Assembly (NCBI RefSeq): GCF_003438995.1 | Contig: NZ_QSUN01000001.1 | Coordinates: 434,001 to 498,000, forward strand | From: Bacteroides sp. OM05-12 | GTDB taxonomy: Bacteria > Bacteroidota > Bacteroidia > Bacteroidales > Bacteroidaceae | Length of the DNA: 64,000 nucleotides | Direction: 5' to 3' | Shown here: positions 48,954 through 59,371 of the stretch, piece after piece | Position numbering within the stretch: the first letter of the stretch is position 1 | Layout: each line of letters starts with the position of its first letter | The notes under the pieces: generated by a model | Databases searched by the model: none | What the model was told of the DNA's origin: nothing | What the model saw: the letters and a program-made list of their open reading frames with translations, nothing else | Translations under genes and position numbers: made by a program

Positions 48954-49454
48954 ATGACAACCATAGACATAATCATAGTAATCATTATCGGTGCAGGCGC
49001 AATCATGGGACTGTTCAAGGGATTCATCAAGCAGTTGGCTATGATTGCGGGACTGGTAGTGGGGCTGATTGCGGCAAAGGCATTGTATATGTCGTTGGCA
49101 GAGAAGATTTGCCCTACGGTGACGGACTCGATGACGGTGGCGCAGATTATCTCCTTTGTCGTGATATGGATGGCGGTGCCATTGGCATTTACGCTGGTGG
49201 CGGCATTATTCTCCAAAGCATTGGAGGCCGTTTCGCTCGGGGCGGTCAACCGTCTGCTGGGTTTGGTGCTGGGAGCGTTGAAGTATGTTATCCTGATAGG
49301 ATTGTTCATCAACGTGCTGGAGTTTGTTGATTCGGACAACCGGCTTATCAGTAGAACAAACAAGGAGCAGTCCGTGTTATATTATCCGATGAAGAACTTT
49401 GTGGGGATGTTCTTTCCCGCAGTGAAAGAGGTTACACAACAATATATAAACTAA
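48954..49454 (+). CDS. CvpA family membrane protein
   Basis: A 166-residue protein with four transmembrane segments. It shows the CvpA family core: IDIIIVIIIGAGAIMGLFKGFIKQL, GLIAAKALY, QIISFVVIWMAVPLAFTLVA and NRLLGLVLGALKYVILIGLFINVL. CvpA was first linked to colicin V production and is now associated with envelope stress tolerance. Its biochemical role is unsettled. It ends 3 bases before sufB and is probably co-transcribed with the suf genes. Confidence 0.88.
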   Translation: MTTIDIIIVIIIGAGAIMGLFKGFIKQLAMIAGLVVGLIAAKALYMSLAEKICPTVTDSMTVAQIISFVVIWMAVPLAFTLVAALFSKALEAVSLGAVNRLLGLVLGALKYVILIGLFINVLEFVDSDNRLISRTNKEQSVLYYPMKNFVGMFFPAVKEVTQQYIN

Positions 49455-49457
49455 GAT

Positions 49458-50966
49458 ATGCAACAGGAAGAACCCAATAATAAGAAACCGAAGAAGGAAG
49501 GCGAGGACGAGAAGAAGGGAAAGACCTCGAATGAGTTTGTCCGGAAGCTGGCAGAGGAGAAGTACAAGTACGGCTTCACCACCGATGTACATACGGACAT
49601 CATACCTACGGGGTTGAATGAAGACATCGTCCGCCTAATCTCCGCCAAGAAGGAGGAGCCGGAATGGTTGCTGGAGTTCCGTCTCAAGGCTTACCGCCAT
49701 TGGCTTACGCTGGAAATGCCTACATGGGCGCATCTCGATATACCCGAAATAGATTATCAGGCTATCTCATATTATGCAGACCCTACCAAGAAGAAAGAAG
49801 GGCCGAAGTCGATGGATGAGGTAGATCCCGAACTGATTAAGACGTTCAACAAGCTCGGCATCCCACTCGAAGAGCAGATGGCACTCAGTGGCATGGCGGT
49901 AGACGCGGTGATGGACTCCGTCTCCGTGAAGACTACTTTCAAAGAGACGCTGATGGAGAAAGGTATCATCTTCTGCTCGTTCAGCGAAGCGGTGAGGGAG
50001 CATCCCGACTTGGTGAAGAAATACCTCGGTAGCGTGGTAGGCTATCGTGACAACTTCTTTGCCGCCCTTAACTCGGCAGTGTTCTCCGACGGCTCGTTCG
50101 TCTATATACCCAAAGGGGTGCGTTGCCCGATGGAGCTATCCACTTACTTCCGTATCAACGCAGCCAACACGGGGCAGTTTGAACGCACGCTTATCGTGGC
50201 GGATGATGACAGCTATGTATCCTACTTGGAAGGTTGCACCGCACCGATGCGTGATGAGAACCAACTGCACGCCGCCATCGTGGAAATCGTTGTTCATGAC
50301 CGTGCGGAGGTGAAATACTCCACAGTTCAGAATTGGTATCCGGGTGATGCCGAAGGACGTGGAGGTGTGTACAACTTCGTCACCAAGCGCGGCAACTGCA
50401 AGGGCACGGACTCCAAGCTCTCGTGGACGCAGGTGGAGACGGGAAGTGCCATTACGTGGAAGTATCCGAGCTGCATCCTTACCGGTGACAACTCTACGGC
50501 AGAGTTCTACTCCGTAGCCGTGACCAACAATCATCAGCAGGCGGACACGGGTACGAAGATGATTCATCTGGGTAAGAACACCCGCAGTACCATCGTCAGT
50601 AAAGGTATCTCTGCCGGACATTCGCAGAATGCCTACCGGGGATTGGTTCGTGTGGCGGAGAAAGCTACCGGTGCACGTAATTACAGTCAATGTGACTCCC
50701 TGTTGCTCGGCGACAAATGCGGTGCGCATACTTTCCCGTATATGGACATTCATAACGAAACGGCCGTAGTGGAGCATGAAGCGACCACTTCCAAGATAAA
50801 CGAAGACCAGATATTCTACTGCAACCAGCGGGGTATCTCGACGGAAGACGCCGTCGGTCTGATCGTGAACGGTTATGCCAAAGAGGTACTCAACAAGCTC
50901 CCGATGGAATTTGCCGTAGAAGCTCAGAAACTGCTGACCATCTCCCTGGAGGGGAGCGTAGGATGA
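49458..50966 (+). CDS. sufB: Fe-S cluster assembly scaffold SufB
   Basis: A 502-residue cytosolic scaffold on which iron-sulfur clusters are built in the SufBC2D complex. It has the SufB core from about residue 50. Conserved segments include [78 protein letters not shown] and the C-terminal [32 protein letters not shown]. The first 30 residues are a Lys/Glu-rich extension. It is followed by a tandem repeat and then sufC. Confidence 0.97.
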   Translation: MQQEEPNNKKPKKEGEDEKKGKTSNEFVRKLAEEKYKYGFTTDVHTDIIPTGLNEDIVRLISAKKEEPEWLLEFRLKAYRHWLTLEMPTWAHLDIPEIDYQAISYYADPTKKKEGPKSMDEVDPELIKTFNKLGIPLEEQMALSGMAVDAVMDSVSVKTTFKETLMEKGIIFCSFSEAVREHPDLVKKYLGSVVGYRDNFFAALNSAVFSDGSFVYIPKGVRCPMELSTYFRINAANTGQFERTLIVADDDSYVSYLEGCTAPMRDENQLHAAIVEIVVHDRAEVKYSTVQNWYPGDAEGRGGVYNFVTKRGNCKGTDSKLSWTQVETGSAITWKYPSCILTGDNSTAEFYSVAVTNNHQQADTGTKMIHLGKNTRSTIVSKGISAGHSQNAYRGLVRVAEKATGARNYSQCDSLLLGDKCGAHTFPYMDIHNETAVVEHEATTSKINEDQIFYCNQRGISTEDAVGLIVNGYAKEVLNKLPMEFAVEAQKLLTISLEGSVG

Positions 50967-51139
50967 AGCCTATGCCCGTGCGGTGGTGCACGCCTATGCA
51001 GGTGCGGTGGCGCACGCGCATAGGGTACGCTATATGCCCGTGCATAGGGTACGCTATATGCCCGCGCATAGGGTGCGGTATATGCACGTCTATGCAGGTG
51101 CGGTGGTGCACGCCTATGTGTTCACGCCTATATGAATAG
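50963..51139 (+). repeat. 24-bp tandem repeat between sufB and sufC, open as a 58-codon frame
   Basis: About seven degenerate 24-base units fill the sufB-sufC gap; two adjacent units share GCATAGGGTACGCTATATG. The block is an uninterrupted frame from an ATG overlapping the sufB stop (ATGA at 50963) to TAG at 51137-51139. It reads as 8-residue repeats such as PMPVRWCT, PMQVRWRT, RIGYAICP, CIGYAICP and SMQVRWCT. The opposite strand is open too, as expected for a stop-free 24-mer, so coding is unproven. Confidence 0.7.
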
Positions 51140-51166
51140 AAACAATAATAAAGAACAGATATAGCA

Positions 51167-51919
<753 letters not shown>

Positions 51920-51940
51920 AGTAGAACTCTTTAAGAGCAA

Positions 51941-52017
51941 GGTTCGCGGATAACGTGAAGACGGATTAATTATCTTAAATCCGTTCTGATCAGCTCAATC
52001 AGTGTTATCCGCGAACC
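51941..52017 (+). repeat. Left flanking repeat of the GxxExxY gene
   Basis: The inverted repeat GGTTCGCGGATAAC (51941-51954) / GTTATCCGCGAACC (52004-52017) ends in a 40-base unit, 51978-52017. That unit matches 33 of 40 bases of 52490-52529 on the far side of the next gene. The left arm, read in reverse complement, equals the right-hand copy with about 13 bases missing. It may also serve as a hairpin after sufC. Confidence 0.75.
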
Positions 52018-52056
52018 ATCGGTCTTAGTTAGAAAGAAAGTATTAAAACAGATAGA

Positions 52057-52488
52057 ATGGTAACCCTTTTACATAGAGCAATAACAGAGCAGGTACTGGC
52101 AGCTTTTTATGACGTGTACAATGAACTTGGTTTCGGCTTCCTTGAGCAAGTTTATCAGAATGCGTTGTACAAGGAGTTGGGACGTAGAGGCTTGTTATGC
52201 AACGCACTCTATCCCATTGATGTTATCTACAAAGGAGATGTTGTAGGTAAATATATAGCAGATATCATTGTGGAGGGTAGAGTCATATTGGAGCTGAAAG
52301 CCGTAAAAGAGTTATCCGAAGCACATGAAATGCAATTGCAGAATTATCTGAAGGCTACAGAGATAGAAGTCGGACTTCTGTTGAACTTCGGTGCCAGACC
52401 TGAATTTAAGCGTAAAGTGTTTGCCAATAATATCAAAGAACATCATCGTCCGCAGTATGACGATAACGACGATTGGGATGAAGATTAA
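52057..52488 (+). CDS. GxxExxY protein (PD-(D/E)XK nuclease-like, PDDEXK_3)
   Basis: A 143-residue protein of the GxxExxY family. The namesake motif is visible as GFGFLEQVY, followed by a PD-(D/E)XK-type core: Asp in KYIADIIVEG and ELKAV in VILELKAVKELSEAHEMQLQNYL, then LLNFGARPEFKRKVF. Members are small, widespread and of unknown function; the fold implies a nuclease or nuclease-derived domain. It has no known role in Fe-S assembly yet interrupts sufC-sufD, and 40-base repeats lie on both sides. That suggests insertion of a mobile unit in the operon without breaking it. Confidence 0.85.
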   Translation: MVTLLHRAITEQVLAAFYDVYNELGFGFLEQVYQNALYKELGRRGLLCNALYPIDVIYKGDVVGKYIADIIVEGRVILELKAVKELSEAHEMQLQNYLKATEIEVGLLLNFGARPEFKRKVFANNIKEHHRPQYDDNDDWDED

Positions 52489-52489
52489 G

Positions 52490-52529
52490 AATCCGTCTTC
52501 ATCAGCCCGATCAGCGTCATCCGCGAACC
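52490..52529 (+). repeat. Right flanking repeat of the GxxExxY gene
   Basis: A 40-base direct copy of 51978-52017 (33 identities). It begins AATCCGT, contains two ATCAG steps and ends ATCCGCGAACC. It starts 2 bases after the GxxExxY stop codon. Confidence 0.75.
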
Positions 52530-52557
52530 TGAGTTCTCTCTAAAAGATGATAGAACA

Positions 52558-53904
52558 ATGAATAAACCTGAACAGCAATACATCGACCTCTTCTCGCAAT
52601 GCGAGGACATGATATGCCGCCACAGTGCCGAGGCTATGAACGCTCCCCGTGCCCGTGCTTTTGCCGACTTTGAACGGTTAGGCTTTCCCACCCGTAAGCA
52701 GGAGAAATATAAATATACGGATATAAGCCGATTATTTGAGCCCGATTACGGTTTGAACCTGAATCGGTTGAAGATACCCGTTAATCCCTATGAAGTATTC
52801 AAGTGCGACGTGCCCAACATGAGCACGCAACTCTACTTTGTGGTCAACGATACCTTTTACAATGACATACTGCCAAAGTCGCATCTTCCGGAAGGTGTCC
52901 TGATGGGTAGCCTGAAAGAAATGGCGGCACAGTATCCCGAGTTGGTGAAGAAGTATTACGGTAAGCTCGCCGATACCTCTAAAGACGGCGTGACCGCTTT
53001 CAATACAACTTTTGCACAAGATGGCGTGTTGCTCTACGTTCCTAAAGGAGTGGTGGTGGACAAGCCCATACAGTTAGTGAATGTCCTTCGTGCCGACGTC
53101 GATTTCATGGTGAACCGTCGTGTGCTTATCATTCTTGAGGAGGCTGCACAGGCACGCCTGCTTATTTGCGACCATGCAATGGATAATGTGAACTTCCTTG
53201 CCACACAAGTCATTGAAGTATTTGCCGGACAAGATAGTGTATTCGACTTGTACGAATTGGAGGAAACCCATACTTCATCCATACGCATCAGCAATATGTA
53301 TGTGAAGCAAGAAGCTAACAGTAATGTACTTCTTAACGGCATGACCCTTCACAACGGTACGACACGCAACACGACCGAAGTCACCCTTGCCGGACCGCAT
53401 GCTGAAATCAACCTCTGCGGAATGGCGATAACCGATAAGAACCAACATGTGGACAACAACACGTTCATTGACCATGCTGTGCCCGACTGCAACAGTAATG
53501 AACTGTTCAAGTATGTGCTCGATGACCAATCCACCGGAGCATTTGCCGGATTAGTATTAGTTCGTCCTGACGCACAACATACCAATTCACAGCAGACGAA
53601 CCGCAACCTGTGTGCCACCCGCGAAGCCCGTATGTACACCCAACCTCAGTTGGAAATCTATGCCGACGACGTGAAATGTTCGCATGGTGCAACCGTTGGT
53701 CAGTTGGATGAAAATGCACTGTTCTATATGCGTGCTCGTGGCATTGCCGAAAAAGAAGCACGCCTGCTGCTGATGTTCGCCTTCGTGAATGAAGTAATCG
53801 ACAATATCCGTCTGGATGCCTTGAAAGACCGTCTGCATCTGTTGGTGGAGAAACGTTTCCGTGGGGAGCTGAATAAATGTCAGGGATGTGCCATCTGTAA
53901 ATAA
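52558..53904 (+). CDS. sufD: Fe-S cluster assembly protein SufD
   Basis: A 448-residue partner of SufB in the SufBC2D complex, involved in iron acquisition for the nascent cluster. It has an N-terminal helical domain (FERLGFPTRKQEKYKYTDISRLF) and the beta-helix core. The C-terminal SufBD region includes HSGATV-like CSHGATVGQLDENALFYMRARGIAEKEARLLLMFAFVNEVI. The end CQGCAICK is a Cys-rich tail often seen in Bacteroidota. It lies 12 bases before sufS. Confidence 0.96.
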   Translation: MNKPEQQYIDLFSQCEDMICRHSAEAMNAPRARAFADFERLGFPTRKQEKYKYTDISRLFEPDYGLNLNRLKIPVNPYEVFKCDVPNMSTQLYFVVNDTFYNDILPKSHLPEGVLMGSLKEMAAQYPELVKKYYGKLADTSKDGVTAFNTTFAQDGVLLYVPKGVVVDKPIQLVNVLRADVDFMVNRRVLIILEEAAQARLLICDHAMDNVNFLATQVIEVFAGQDSVFDLYELEETHTSSIRISNMYVKQEANSNVLLNGMTLHNGTTRNTTEVTLAGPHAEINLCGMAITDKNQHVDNNTFIDHAVPDCNSNELFKYVLDDQSTGAFAGLVLVRPDAQHTNSQQTNRNLCATREARMYTQPQLEIYADDVKCSHGATVGQLDENALFYMRARGIAEKEARLLLMFAFVNEVIDNIRLDALKDRLHLLVEKRFRGELNKCQGCAICK

Positions 53905-53916
53905 GACCTTTAGATT

Positions 53917-55131
53917 ATGTACGATATACAAAAGATACGTGAAGACTTCCCCATACTCCAACGTGAGGTGTACGGAAAGCCTCTGATTTATTTGGATAAC
54001 GGAGCTACTACCCAGAAACCCCGTTGTGTGGTAGATGCCATCACGGAAGAGTATTATTCGGTAAATGCCAATGTCCATCGTGGCGTTCATTTCCTCTCTC
54101 AACAGGCAACGGAGCTGCATGAAGCTTCCCGTGAGACTGTCCGTAAGTTCCTTAACGCAAAGAGTTCCAATGAGATCATCTTCACACGAGGCACGACGGA
54201 GAGCATCAACCTATTAGTGACTTCTTTCGGAGAGGAGTTTATGAGTGAAGGTGACGAAGTAATCGTTTCCGTCATGGAACATCACAGCAATATCGTACCC
54301 TGGCAGATGCTTGCCGCCCGCAAAGGCATCAGCATCAAGGTAATCCCGATGAATGACAAGGGGGAGCTTTTGCAGGATGAGTATGCGAAGCTGTTCTCCG
54401 ACCGGACAAAGATTGTTGCTGTAACCCACGTATCCAATGTGCTCGGCACGGTCAATCCCGTCAAAGAAATGATAGCTGTGGCACACGCACATGGTGTCCC
54501 TGTTATGGTGGACGGAGCGCAATCCGTGCCTCACATGAAGGTCGATGTCCGTGATTTGGATGCCGACTTCTATGCTTTCTCCGGTCATAAGATATATGGA
54601 CCGACAGGTGTCGGAGTGCTTTACGGAAAAGAAGAATGGCTTGATAAGTTGCCACCCTATCAGGGAGGAGGTGAGATGATTCAGACGGTCAGCTTCGAGA
54701 AGACCGTCTTCAACGAACTACCTTTTAAATTCGAGGCCGGTACACCTGATTATATCGGTACCACTGCCCTTGCCCGTGCACTCGACTATGTTTCGGCAAT
54801 CGAAATGGATCATATTAATGCTCATGAAAGAGAACTGACCGTCTATGCCATGCAACAGTTGAAACGAATCCCCGATATGCGTATCTTTGGCGAGGCGGAA
54901 AATAAAGACGCTGTCATCTCCTTCCTTGTAGGTAATATTCACCATTTGGATATGGGTACTTTGCTTGACCGTTTGGGTATAGCCGTTCGTACCGGACACC
55001 ATTGTGCCCAACCACTGATGCAACGGTTAGGTATAGAAGGTACGGTCAGGGCTTCTTTCGCTTTGTATAATACGAAAGAAGAAGTGGATGCCTTGGTAGC
55101 AGGTATCGAACGGGTACGTAAAATGTTTTAA
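53917..55131 (+). CDS. sufS: Cysteine desulfurase SufS (group II)
   Basis: A 404-residue PLP enzyme that removes sulfur from cysteine to feed Fe-S assembly. The PLP lysine is Lys225 in FSGHKIYGPTGVG. The catalytic cysteine is Cys363 in RTGHHCAQPLMQRLG, the short-loop form typical of group II enzymes that need a sulfur acceptor. MEHHSNIVPWQ and DGAQSVPHM contribute cofactor contacts. No sufE or sufU follows within the window. It is the last gene of the operon, ending at a bidirectional hairpin. Confidence 0.97.
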   Translation: MYDIQKIREDFPILQREVYGKPLIYLDNGATTQKPRCVVDAITEEYYSVNANVHRGVHFLSQQATELHEASRETVRKFLNAKSSNEIIFTRGTTESINLLVTSFGEEFMSEGDEVIVSVMEHHSNIVPWQMLAARKGISIKVIPMNDKGELLQDEYAKLFSDRTKIVAVTHVSNVLGTVNPVKEMIAVAHAHGVPVMVDGAQSVPHMKVDVRDLDADFYAFSGHKIYGPTGVGVLYGKEEWLDKLPPYQGGGEMIQTVSFEKTVFNELPFKFEAGTPDYIGTTALARALDYVSAIEMDHINAHERELTVYAMQQLKRIPDMRIFGEAENKDAVISFLVGNIHHLDMGTLLDRLGIAVRTGHHCAQPLMQRLGIEGTVRASFALYNTKEEVDALVAGIERVRKMF

Positions 55132-55140
55132 GCTGCGGTT

Positions 55141-55165
55141 GGAGAAATTTAGAGGCTATTTCTCC
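55141..55165 (+). terminator. Hairpin between convergent sufS and the acyltransferase
   Basis: GGAGAAAT (55141-55148) pairs with ATTTCTCC (55158-55165) and overlaps the end of the convergent acyltransferase gene. It probably terminates sufS. Confidence 0.6.
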
Positions 55166-56181
55166 TTCCCCAGCAGCCACAAAGAGGGTAACCGGTATCT
55201 CTCGATGCAACGAATTAAAAGAATACATAGAATAATTGTAATCAATGCGATGACCGGAGTGGCAACGAAATCATATAAAGCCATATTCATATTCCTTAAA
55301 CCGATTTTCGAAAGTTGTCCTTCCAAAATAAGTGATTGCAAGATATAGATACCTAACGTATATCTTCCGTAACGGCATAGGATATTCCAAAGCCTATGCT
55401 GTCGTTCTCTTCTTCCCCACAACATGAATAGACTGATAGAGCACAGACTTCCTGCCAACCCAATCAGAAACCGGAAAGTAGTGATAACTGCCACTGATAA
55501 GGCATCTCCTTTCAGAAAATAGTTGAATGTAAAAGAAGGACTTTGATAAACGGTATAATTACCGTCCCAAAACAGATACATACCGATAAATAGGACAGCA
55601 CTTATATAAGCGATCGGTTTCAAGTGTGATTGTAACCAATCCGAATAATGATTAAGTAAGATTCCTATGCAAAAGAATGGGAACATGAAAGAGATGCTGT
55701 ATTTTCCGGTACTAATAGTTGTGAGCAAACAAGCGATAACAAGAAAGATTGTGTTTCTGTGGGATAACCTAAACAGAATATTGAAAATGAGATAACAGCA
55801 GAATAAGGATTTTAGAAACCAGTAGTTTCCGTTTAATGTATGATAGATACTAGCTGCCAATGTGTTTATATTCAAGGCCTTTCCTTTGAACACTATTTTG
55901 ACCGTGTGCAGAAGTATAGAGAGAATTCCCCATGAGATACAGGGCAGAATCAACTGTATGAACTTATGCTTAATCATTTTGATGAATGTAGACTTTGTCG
56001 AAGAGAATGCGAAGAAACCGGAAACCATCATGAACAGTGGCATGTGGAAGGCGTAGATAAGTTCAAACATAGGGTTGTGGAAAAAATCATGTGGCATTAA
56101 GTATTGAATGGAATGTCCCCATACAACAAGGAAAATGGCAAATGATTTAACTGCATCAAATGCCGGAATACGTGTTTTCAT
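55156..56181 (-). CDS. Acyltransferase 3 family membrane protein
   Basis: Called from ATG 56181 (MKTRIPAFDAVKSFAIFLVVWGHS), 341 residues; the longer frame adds 32 polar residues in front of the typical family start. About ten transmembrane helices and the family motifs FDAVKSFAIFLVVWGHSIQY, AFHMPLFMMVSGFFA and YWFLKSLFCCYLIF are present. Such proteins transfer acyl groups to surface polysaccharides, lipids or peptidoglycan. The acceptor is not predictable. The gene is alone and convergent with sufS. A CAAAAATA box (minus-strand TATTTTTG) lies at 56626-56633, far upstream. Confidence 0.88.
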   Translation of the reverse strand: MKTRIPAFDAVKSFAIFLVVWGHSIQYLMPHDFFHNPMFELIYAFHMPLFMMVSGFFAFSSTKSTFIKMIKHKFIQLILPCISWGILSILLHTVKIVFKGKALNINTLAASIYHTLNGNYWFLKSLFCCYLIFNILFRLSHRNTIFLVIACLLTTISTGKYSISFMFPFFCIGILLNHYSDWLQSHLKPIAYISAVLFIGMYLFWDGNYTVYQSPSFTFNYFLKGDALSVAVITTFRFLIGLAGSLCSISLFMLWGRRERQHRLWNILCRYGRYTLGIYILQSLILEGQLSKIGLRNMNMALYDFVATPVIALITIILCILLIRCIERYRLPSLWLLGKEK

Positions 56182-56309
56182 TAGAAAATGTTTTAATTTA
56201 TTGTGATTGACTAAAAAGTTGTGCACTTCCTTTGCATTCTCTGGAGAGAAATAGGAAAGCGAAAAGTGCCGTATCACAATAAATTAGAAACGGTAACCAT
56301 TCACCCATT

Positions 56310-56590
56310 AATCTTTCTCTGCGCTGTTAGGATTAAATTGGTCGTTTATCTAAGAGAGAAATGCAGGCGAAGCATTATTTTATCGATGTGTTTTGTTACA
56401 TAGGCTGTCATGTTTATTGGTTTCTAATAATAAAAGCGTATCCCTTCAATTTAGTTCAACTCTTAGAAGGTACGACCAAGCACCGTTGCGCAATTGAACA
56501 AATTTTAGGAATACGCCTATGCAGACGTATTCATCGAATCTATTCCTTTACGCTTGGTTTAAATTGGTCGTTTAACTAAGAAAGGATAAA
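56310..56590. repeat. Duplicated stem-loop motif in the acyltransferase-pyrophosphatase gap
   Basis: The 566-base gap 56182-56747 has no gene. It holds two related blocks of about 55 bases, 56310-56363 and 56537-56590. They share AATCT at the start and the loop TTAAATTGGTCGTTTA followed by CTAAG, but are closed by different complementary arms: TTTCTCT/AGAGAAA in the first and TCCTTT/AAAGGA in the second. A smaller hairpin AATACG...CGTATT lies between them. Paired changes in the arms suggest a maintained structure. Confidence 0.55.
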
Positions 56591-56747
56591 TCGTGAATAC
56601 TATTTTATTTTCTTGTATTTCGATGCAAAAATAGCAATTCTGCCTTAAAATAAATATAGCTTTTGGCACATTCTTTTCTTTTTTCTTGTCTTTTTCATGT
56701 AGAATGAATATCTTTAGCACATTGTAATCCTTAATAAATATAACACT

Positions 56748-58952
56748 ATGGAAAGTATTCTGTTCTGGCTTGTACCCGTAGCCTCCGTTCTGGCGCTTTG
56801 TTTCGCCTACTATTTTCATAAACAGATGATGAAAGAGAGTGAAGGAACTCCTCAAATGATAAAGATAGCGGCGGCAGTGCGTAAGGGGGCTATGTCTTAT
56901 CTGAGACAACAGTATAAGATTGTCGGTTTTGTTTTTCTGGGATTGGTTATTCTGTTTTCTATCATGGCTTACGGTTTTGGAGTGCAAAACGGTTGGGTTC
57001 CCATCGCTTTCCTTACCGGAGGTTTCTTCTCCGGGCTTTCCGGATTCCTAGGGATGAAGACGGCAACTTACGCTTCGGCACGTACTGCTAATGCGGCACG
57101 TGATTCGCTGAATGCCGGACTTCGTATCGCTTTTCGCAGTGGTGCGGTGATGGGCTTAGTGGTTGTAGGACTTGGTCTGCTTGACATATCTTTCTGGTAT
57201 TTGCTATTGAATTGGGCTATCCCCGAAGATGTATTGACTCCTACTCATAAACTTTGTATGATAACGACAACGATGCTTACTTTCGGTATGGGAGCTAGTA
57301 CACAAGCATTGTTTGCCCGTGTGGGTGGCGGTATTTATACAAAGGCTGCCGATGTCGGTGCAGATCTTGTGGGTAAAGTAGAAGCCGGAATTCCGGAAGA
57401 TGATCCTCGCAATCCGGCGACTATTGCCGATAATGTGGGTGATAATGTGGGTGATGTTGCCGGTATGGGAGCCGACTTATATGAATCGTATTGCGGCTCT
57501 ATTTTAGCTACAGCGGCCTTGGGTGCTGCGGCGTTTATTCATACTTCCGACGTTGCCATGCAATTTAAGGCGGTTATCGCTCCGATGTTGATTGCTGCGG
57601 TAGGTATCATCTTGTCTATTATAGGTATTTTCTCGGTACGTACGAAAGAAAATGCGAAAATGAAGGATTTACTTAACTCTTTGGCTTTCGGAACAAACTT
57701 GAGTTCAGTCTTGATTGTGATTGCTACATTCTTTATTCTTTGGATATTACAGTTGGATAATTGGGTATATATATCCTGTGCGGTTGTTGTTGGTTTGTTG
57801 GTTGGTATCGTGATAGGTCGTTCCACAGAGTATTATACATCGCAATCTTATAAACCGACAAAGAAACTTGCCGAGAGCGGTAAGACTGGTCCGGCTACTG
57901 TGATTATTTCGGGTATAGGTTTGGGCATGTTGTCAACTGCTATTCCGGTTTTGGCAGTTGTAGTAGGTATCATTGCCTCTTATATGTTGGCTTCGGGCTT
58001 CGACTTTGCCAATGTGGGCATGGGCTTGTATGGTATCGGTATCGCTGCTGTCGGGATGCTTTCTACCTTAGGAATAACTTTGGCTACCGATGCTTATGGT
58101 CCGATTGCCGATAATGCCGGAGGTAATGCAGAAATGAGTGGATTGGGAGAGGAAGTACGTAAACGCACGGATGCGCTTGATTCTTTAGGTAATACAACAG
58201 CTGCTACCGGAAAAGGTTTTGCCATTGGTTCGGCGGCGTTGACAGGTTTGGCATTGCTTGCTTCTTACATCGAAGAGATACGTATCGGACTTACCCGTAT
58301 AGACATATCTGAAATGATTCTCCCGAATGGAGACGTTATAGAGACAGCCAAAGCTTCTTTCGTTGATTTCATGAACTATTATGATGTTACTTTAATGAAT
58401 CCTAAAGTGCTTTCGGGTATGTTCATGGGTAGTATGATGGCATTCCTATTCTGCGGACTGACCATGAATGCGGTAGGTCGTGCTGCTGCGCACATGGTAG
58501 ATGAAGTGCGTCGCCAGTTTCACGAAATAAAGGGAATCCTGACCGGTGAAAGGGAGCCGGATTATGAACGTTGTGTAGCTATTTCTACAAAAGGTGCGCA
58601 ACGGGAAATGGTGATACCGTCTTTATTGGCAATAGTTGCCCCGATCTTTACGGGATTGATATTTGGTGTACCGGGAGTTTTGGGATTATTGATAGGAGGT
58701 TTGAGTTCAGGTTTTGTACTGGCTATCTTCATGGCTAATGCCGGAGGTGCTTGGGATAATGCCAAAAAATATGTGGAAGAAGGAAATTTCGGAGGTAAAG
58801 GTAGCAAGGTTCACAAAGCTACTGTTGTAGGGGATACCGTAGGTGACCCGTTTAAAGATACCTCCGGCCCGAGTCTTAATATACTTATTAAGTTGATGAG
58901 TATGGTTGCCATTGTTATGGCAGGACTCACCGTTGCTTGGAGCTTGTTTTGA
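56748..58952 (+). CDS. hppA: Membrane-bound ion-translocating pyrophosphatase
   Basis: A 734-residue protein with about sixteen transmembrane helices that couples pyrophosphate hydrolysis to cation pumping across the inner membrane. The substrate site motifs are [27 protein letters not shown] (from about residue 200), [38 protein letters not shown] and [21 protein letters not shown]. In [12 protein letters not shown] the key position is Ala rather than Lys, the mark of K+-dependent enzymes, many of which pump Na+. Length is normal. The gene stands alone and ends at a terminator. Confidence 0.95.
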   Translation: MESILFWLVPVASVLALCFAYYFHKQMMKESEGTPQMIKIAAAVRKGAMSYLRQQYKIVGFVFLGLVILFSIMAYGFGVQNGWVPIAFLTGGFFSGLSGFLGMKTATYASARTANAARDSLNAGLRIAFRSGAVMGLVVVGLGLLDISFWYLLLNWAIPEDVLTPTHKLCMITTTMLTFGMGASTQALFARVGGGIYTKAADVGADLVGKVEAGIPEDDPRNPATIADNVGDNVGDVAGMGADLYESYCGSILATAALGAAAFIHTSDVAMQFKAVIAPMLIAAVGIILSIIGIFSVRTKENAKMKDLLNSLAFGTNLSSVLIVIATFFILWILQLDNWVYISCAVVVGLLVGIVIGRSTEYYTSQSYKPTKKLAESGKTGPATVIISGIGLGMLSTAIPVLAVVVGIIASYMLASGFDFANVGMGLYGIGIAAVGMLSTLGITLATDAYGPIADNAGGNAEMSGLGEEVRKRTDALDSLGNTTAATGKGFAIGSAALTGLALLASYIEEIRIGLTRIDISEMILPNGDVIETAKASFVDFMNYYDVTLMNPKVLSGMFMGSMMAFLFCGLTMNAVGRAAAHMVDEVRRQFHEIKGILTGEREPDYERCVAISTKGAQREMVIPSLLAIVAPIFTGLIFGVPGVLGLLIGGLSSGFVLAIFMANAGGAWDNAKKYVEEGNFGGKGSKVHKATVVGDTVGDPFKDTSGPSLNILIKLMSMVAIVMAGLTVAWSLF

Positions 58953-58974
58953 TTGTTAATACTTTTACCCTTAG

Positions 58975-59008
58975 GTCGGATTATATGTGAATATAGTCCG
59001 GCTTTTTT
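58975..59008 (+). terminator. Terminator after hppA
   Basis: GTCGGATTATA pairs (two G-U) with TATAGTCCGGC, followed by six T's. Confidence 0.85.
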
Positions 59009-59091
59009 GTCTTACTTGGTGTTTATAAAAGATAGCTTAAATATCTCTTTCTTCGTATATTCTCAGAGCAACAATAACCTATAACTTTCAT

Positions 59092-59268
59092 CCTTCAGTC
59101 TACTTGTTTTATATTGATACTGAATGAGTTATCCTGAAAGATGGAATCCTTCAGCAAGTTTACTCAATGCTTATTATCGCTCATCATCGGCTGAATCTTT
59201 TCTCTGAAGAAAGTTCAGGATAATGCGCTGATAATCAAATATAAATTTGCAAGCTGAAAGACTGAAGG
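59092..59268. repeat. Nested inverted-repeat intergenic element
   Basis: The 570-base gap 58953-59522 has no gene. CCTTCAGTCT (59092-59101) and AGACTGAAGG (59259-59268) form outer arms, and TTATCCTGAA (59129-59138) and TTCAGGATAA (59214-59223) form inner arms. Shorter TTCAGC/GCTGAA pairs lie between. The whole 177 bases could fold as a long stem or cruciform, in the same style as 19221-19406. Confidence 0.6.
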
Positions 59269-59308
59269 TTAAATGGAAGCAATTTGTTTTTTATACTGTT
59301 TTCATCAA

Positions 59309-59349
59309 CAAACACCTCGATGTTTTTTTCAAACACCTTGATGTTTTTT
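59309..59349 (+). repeat. 20-bp tandem duplication
   Basis: CAAACACCTCGATGTTTTTT (59309-59328) is repeated at 59330-59349 with one change. A looser third copy, CAATCATCGGGTTGATTG, follows. Confidence 0.7.
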
Positions 59350-59371
59350 ACAATCATCGGGTTGATTGAAA

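Noticed and set aside
50136..50777. 213-codon minus-strand frame across sufB
   Set aside because: Antisense shadow of a well-conserved gene with relatively high G+C. It has no promoter and no recognisable motif.
56182..56747. Integron attC sites or an insertion sequence remnant
   Set aside because: No integrase or transposase fragment, no terminal repeats matching a known element, and the short RYYYAAC-like match is too weak.
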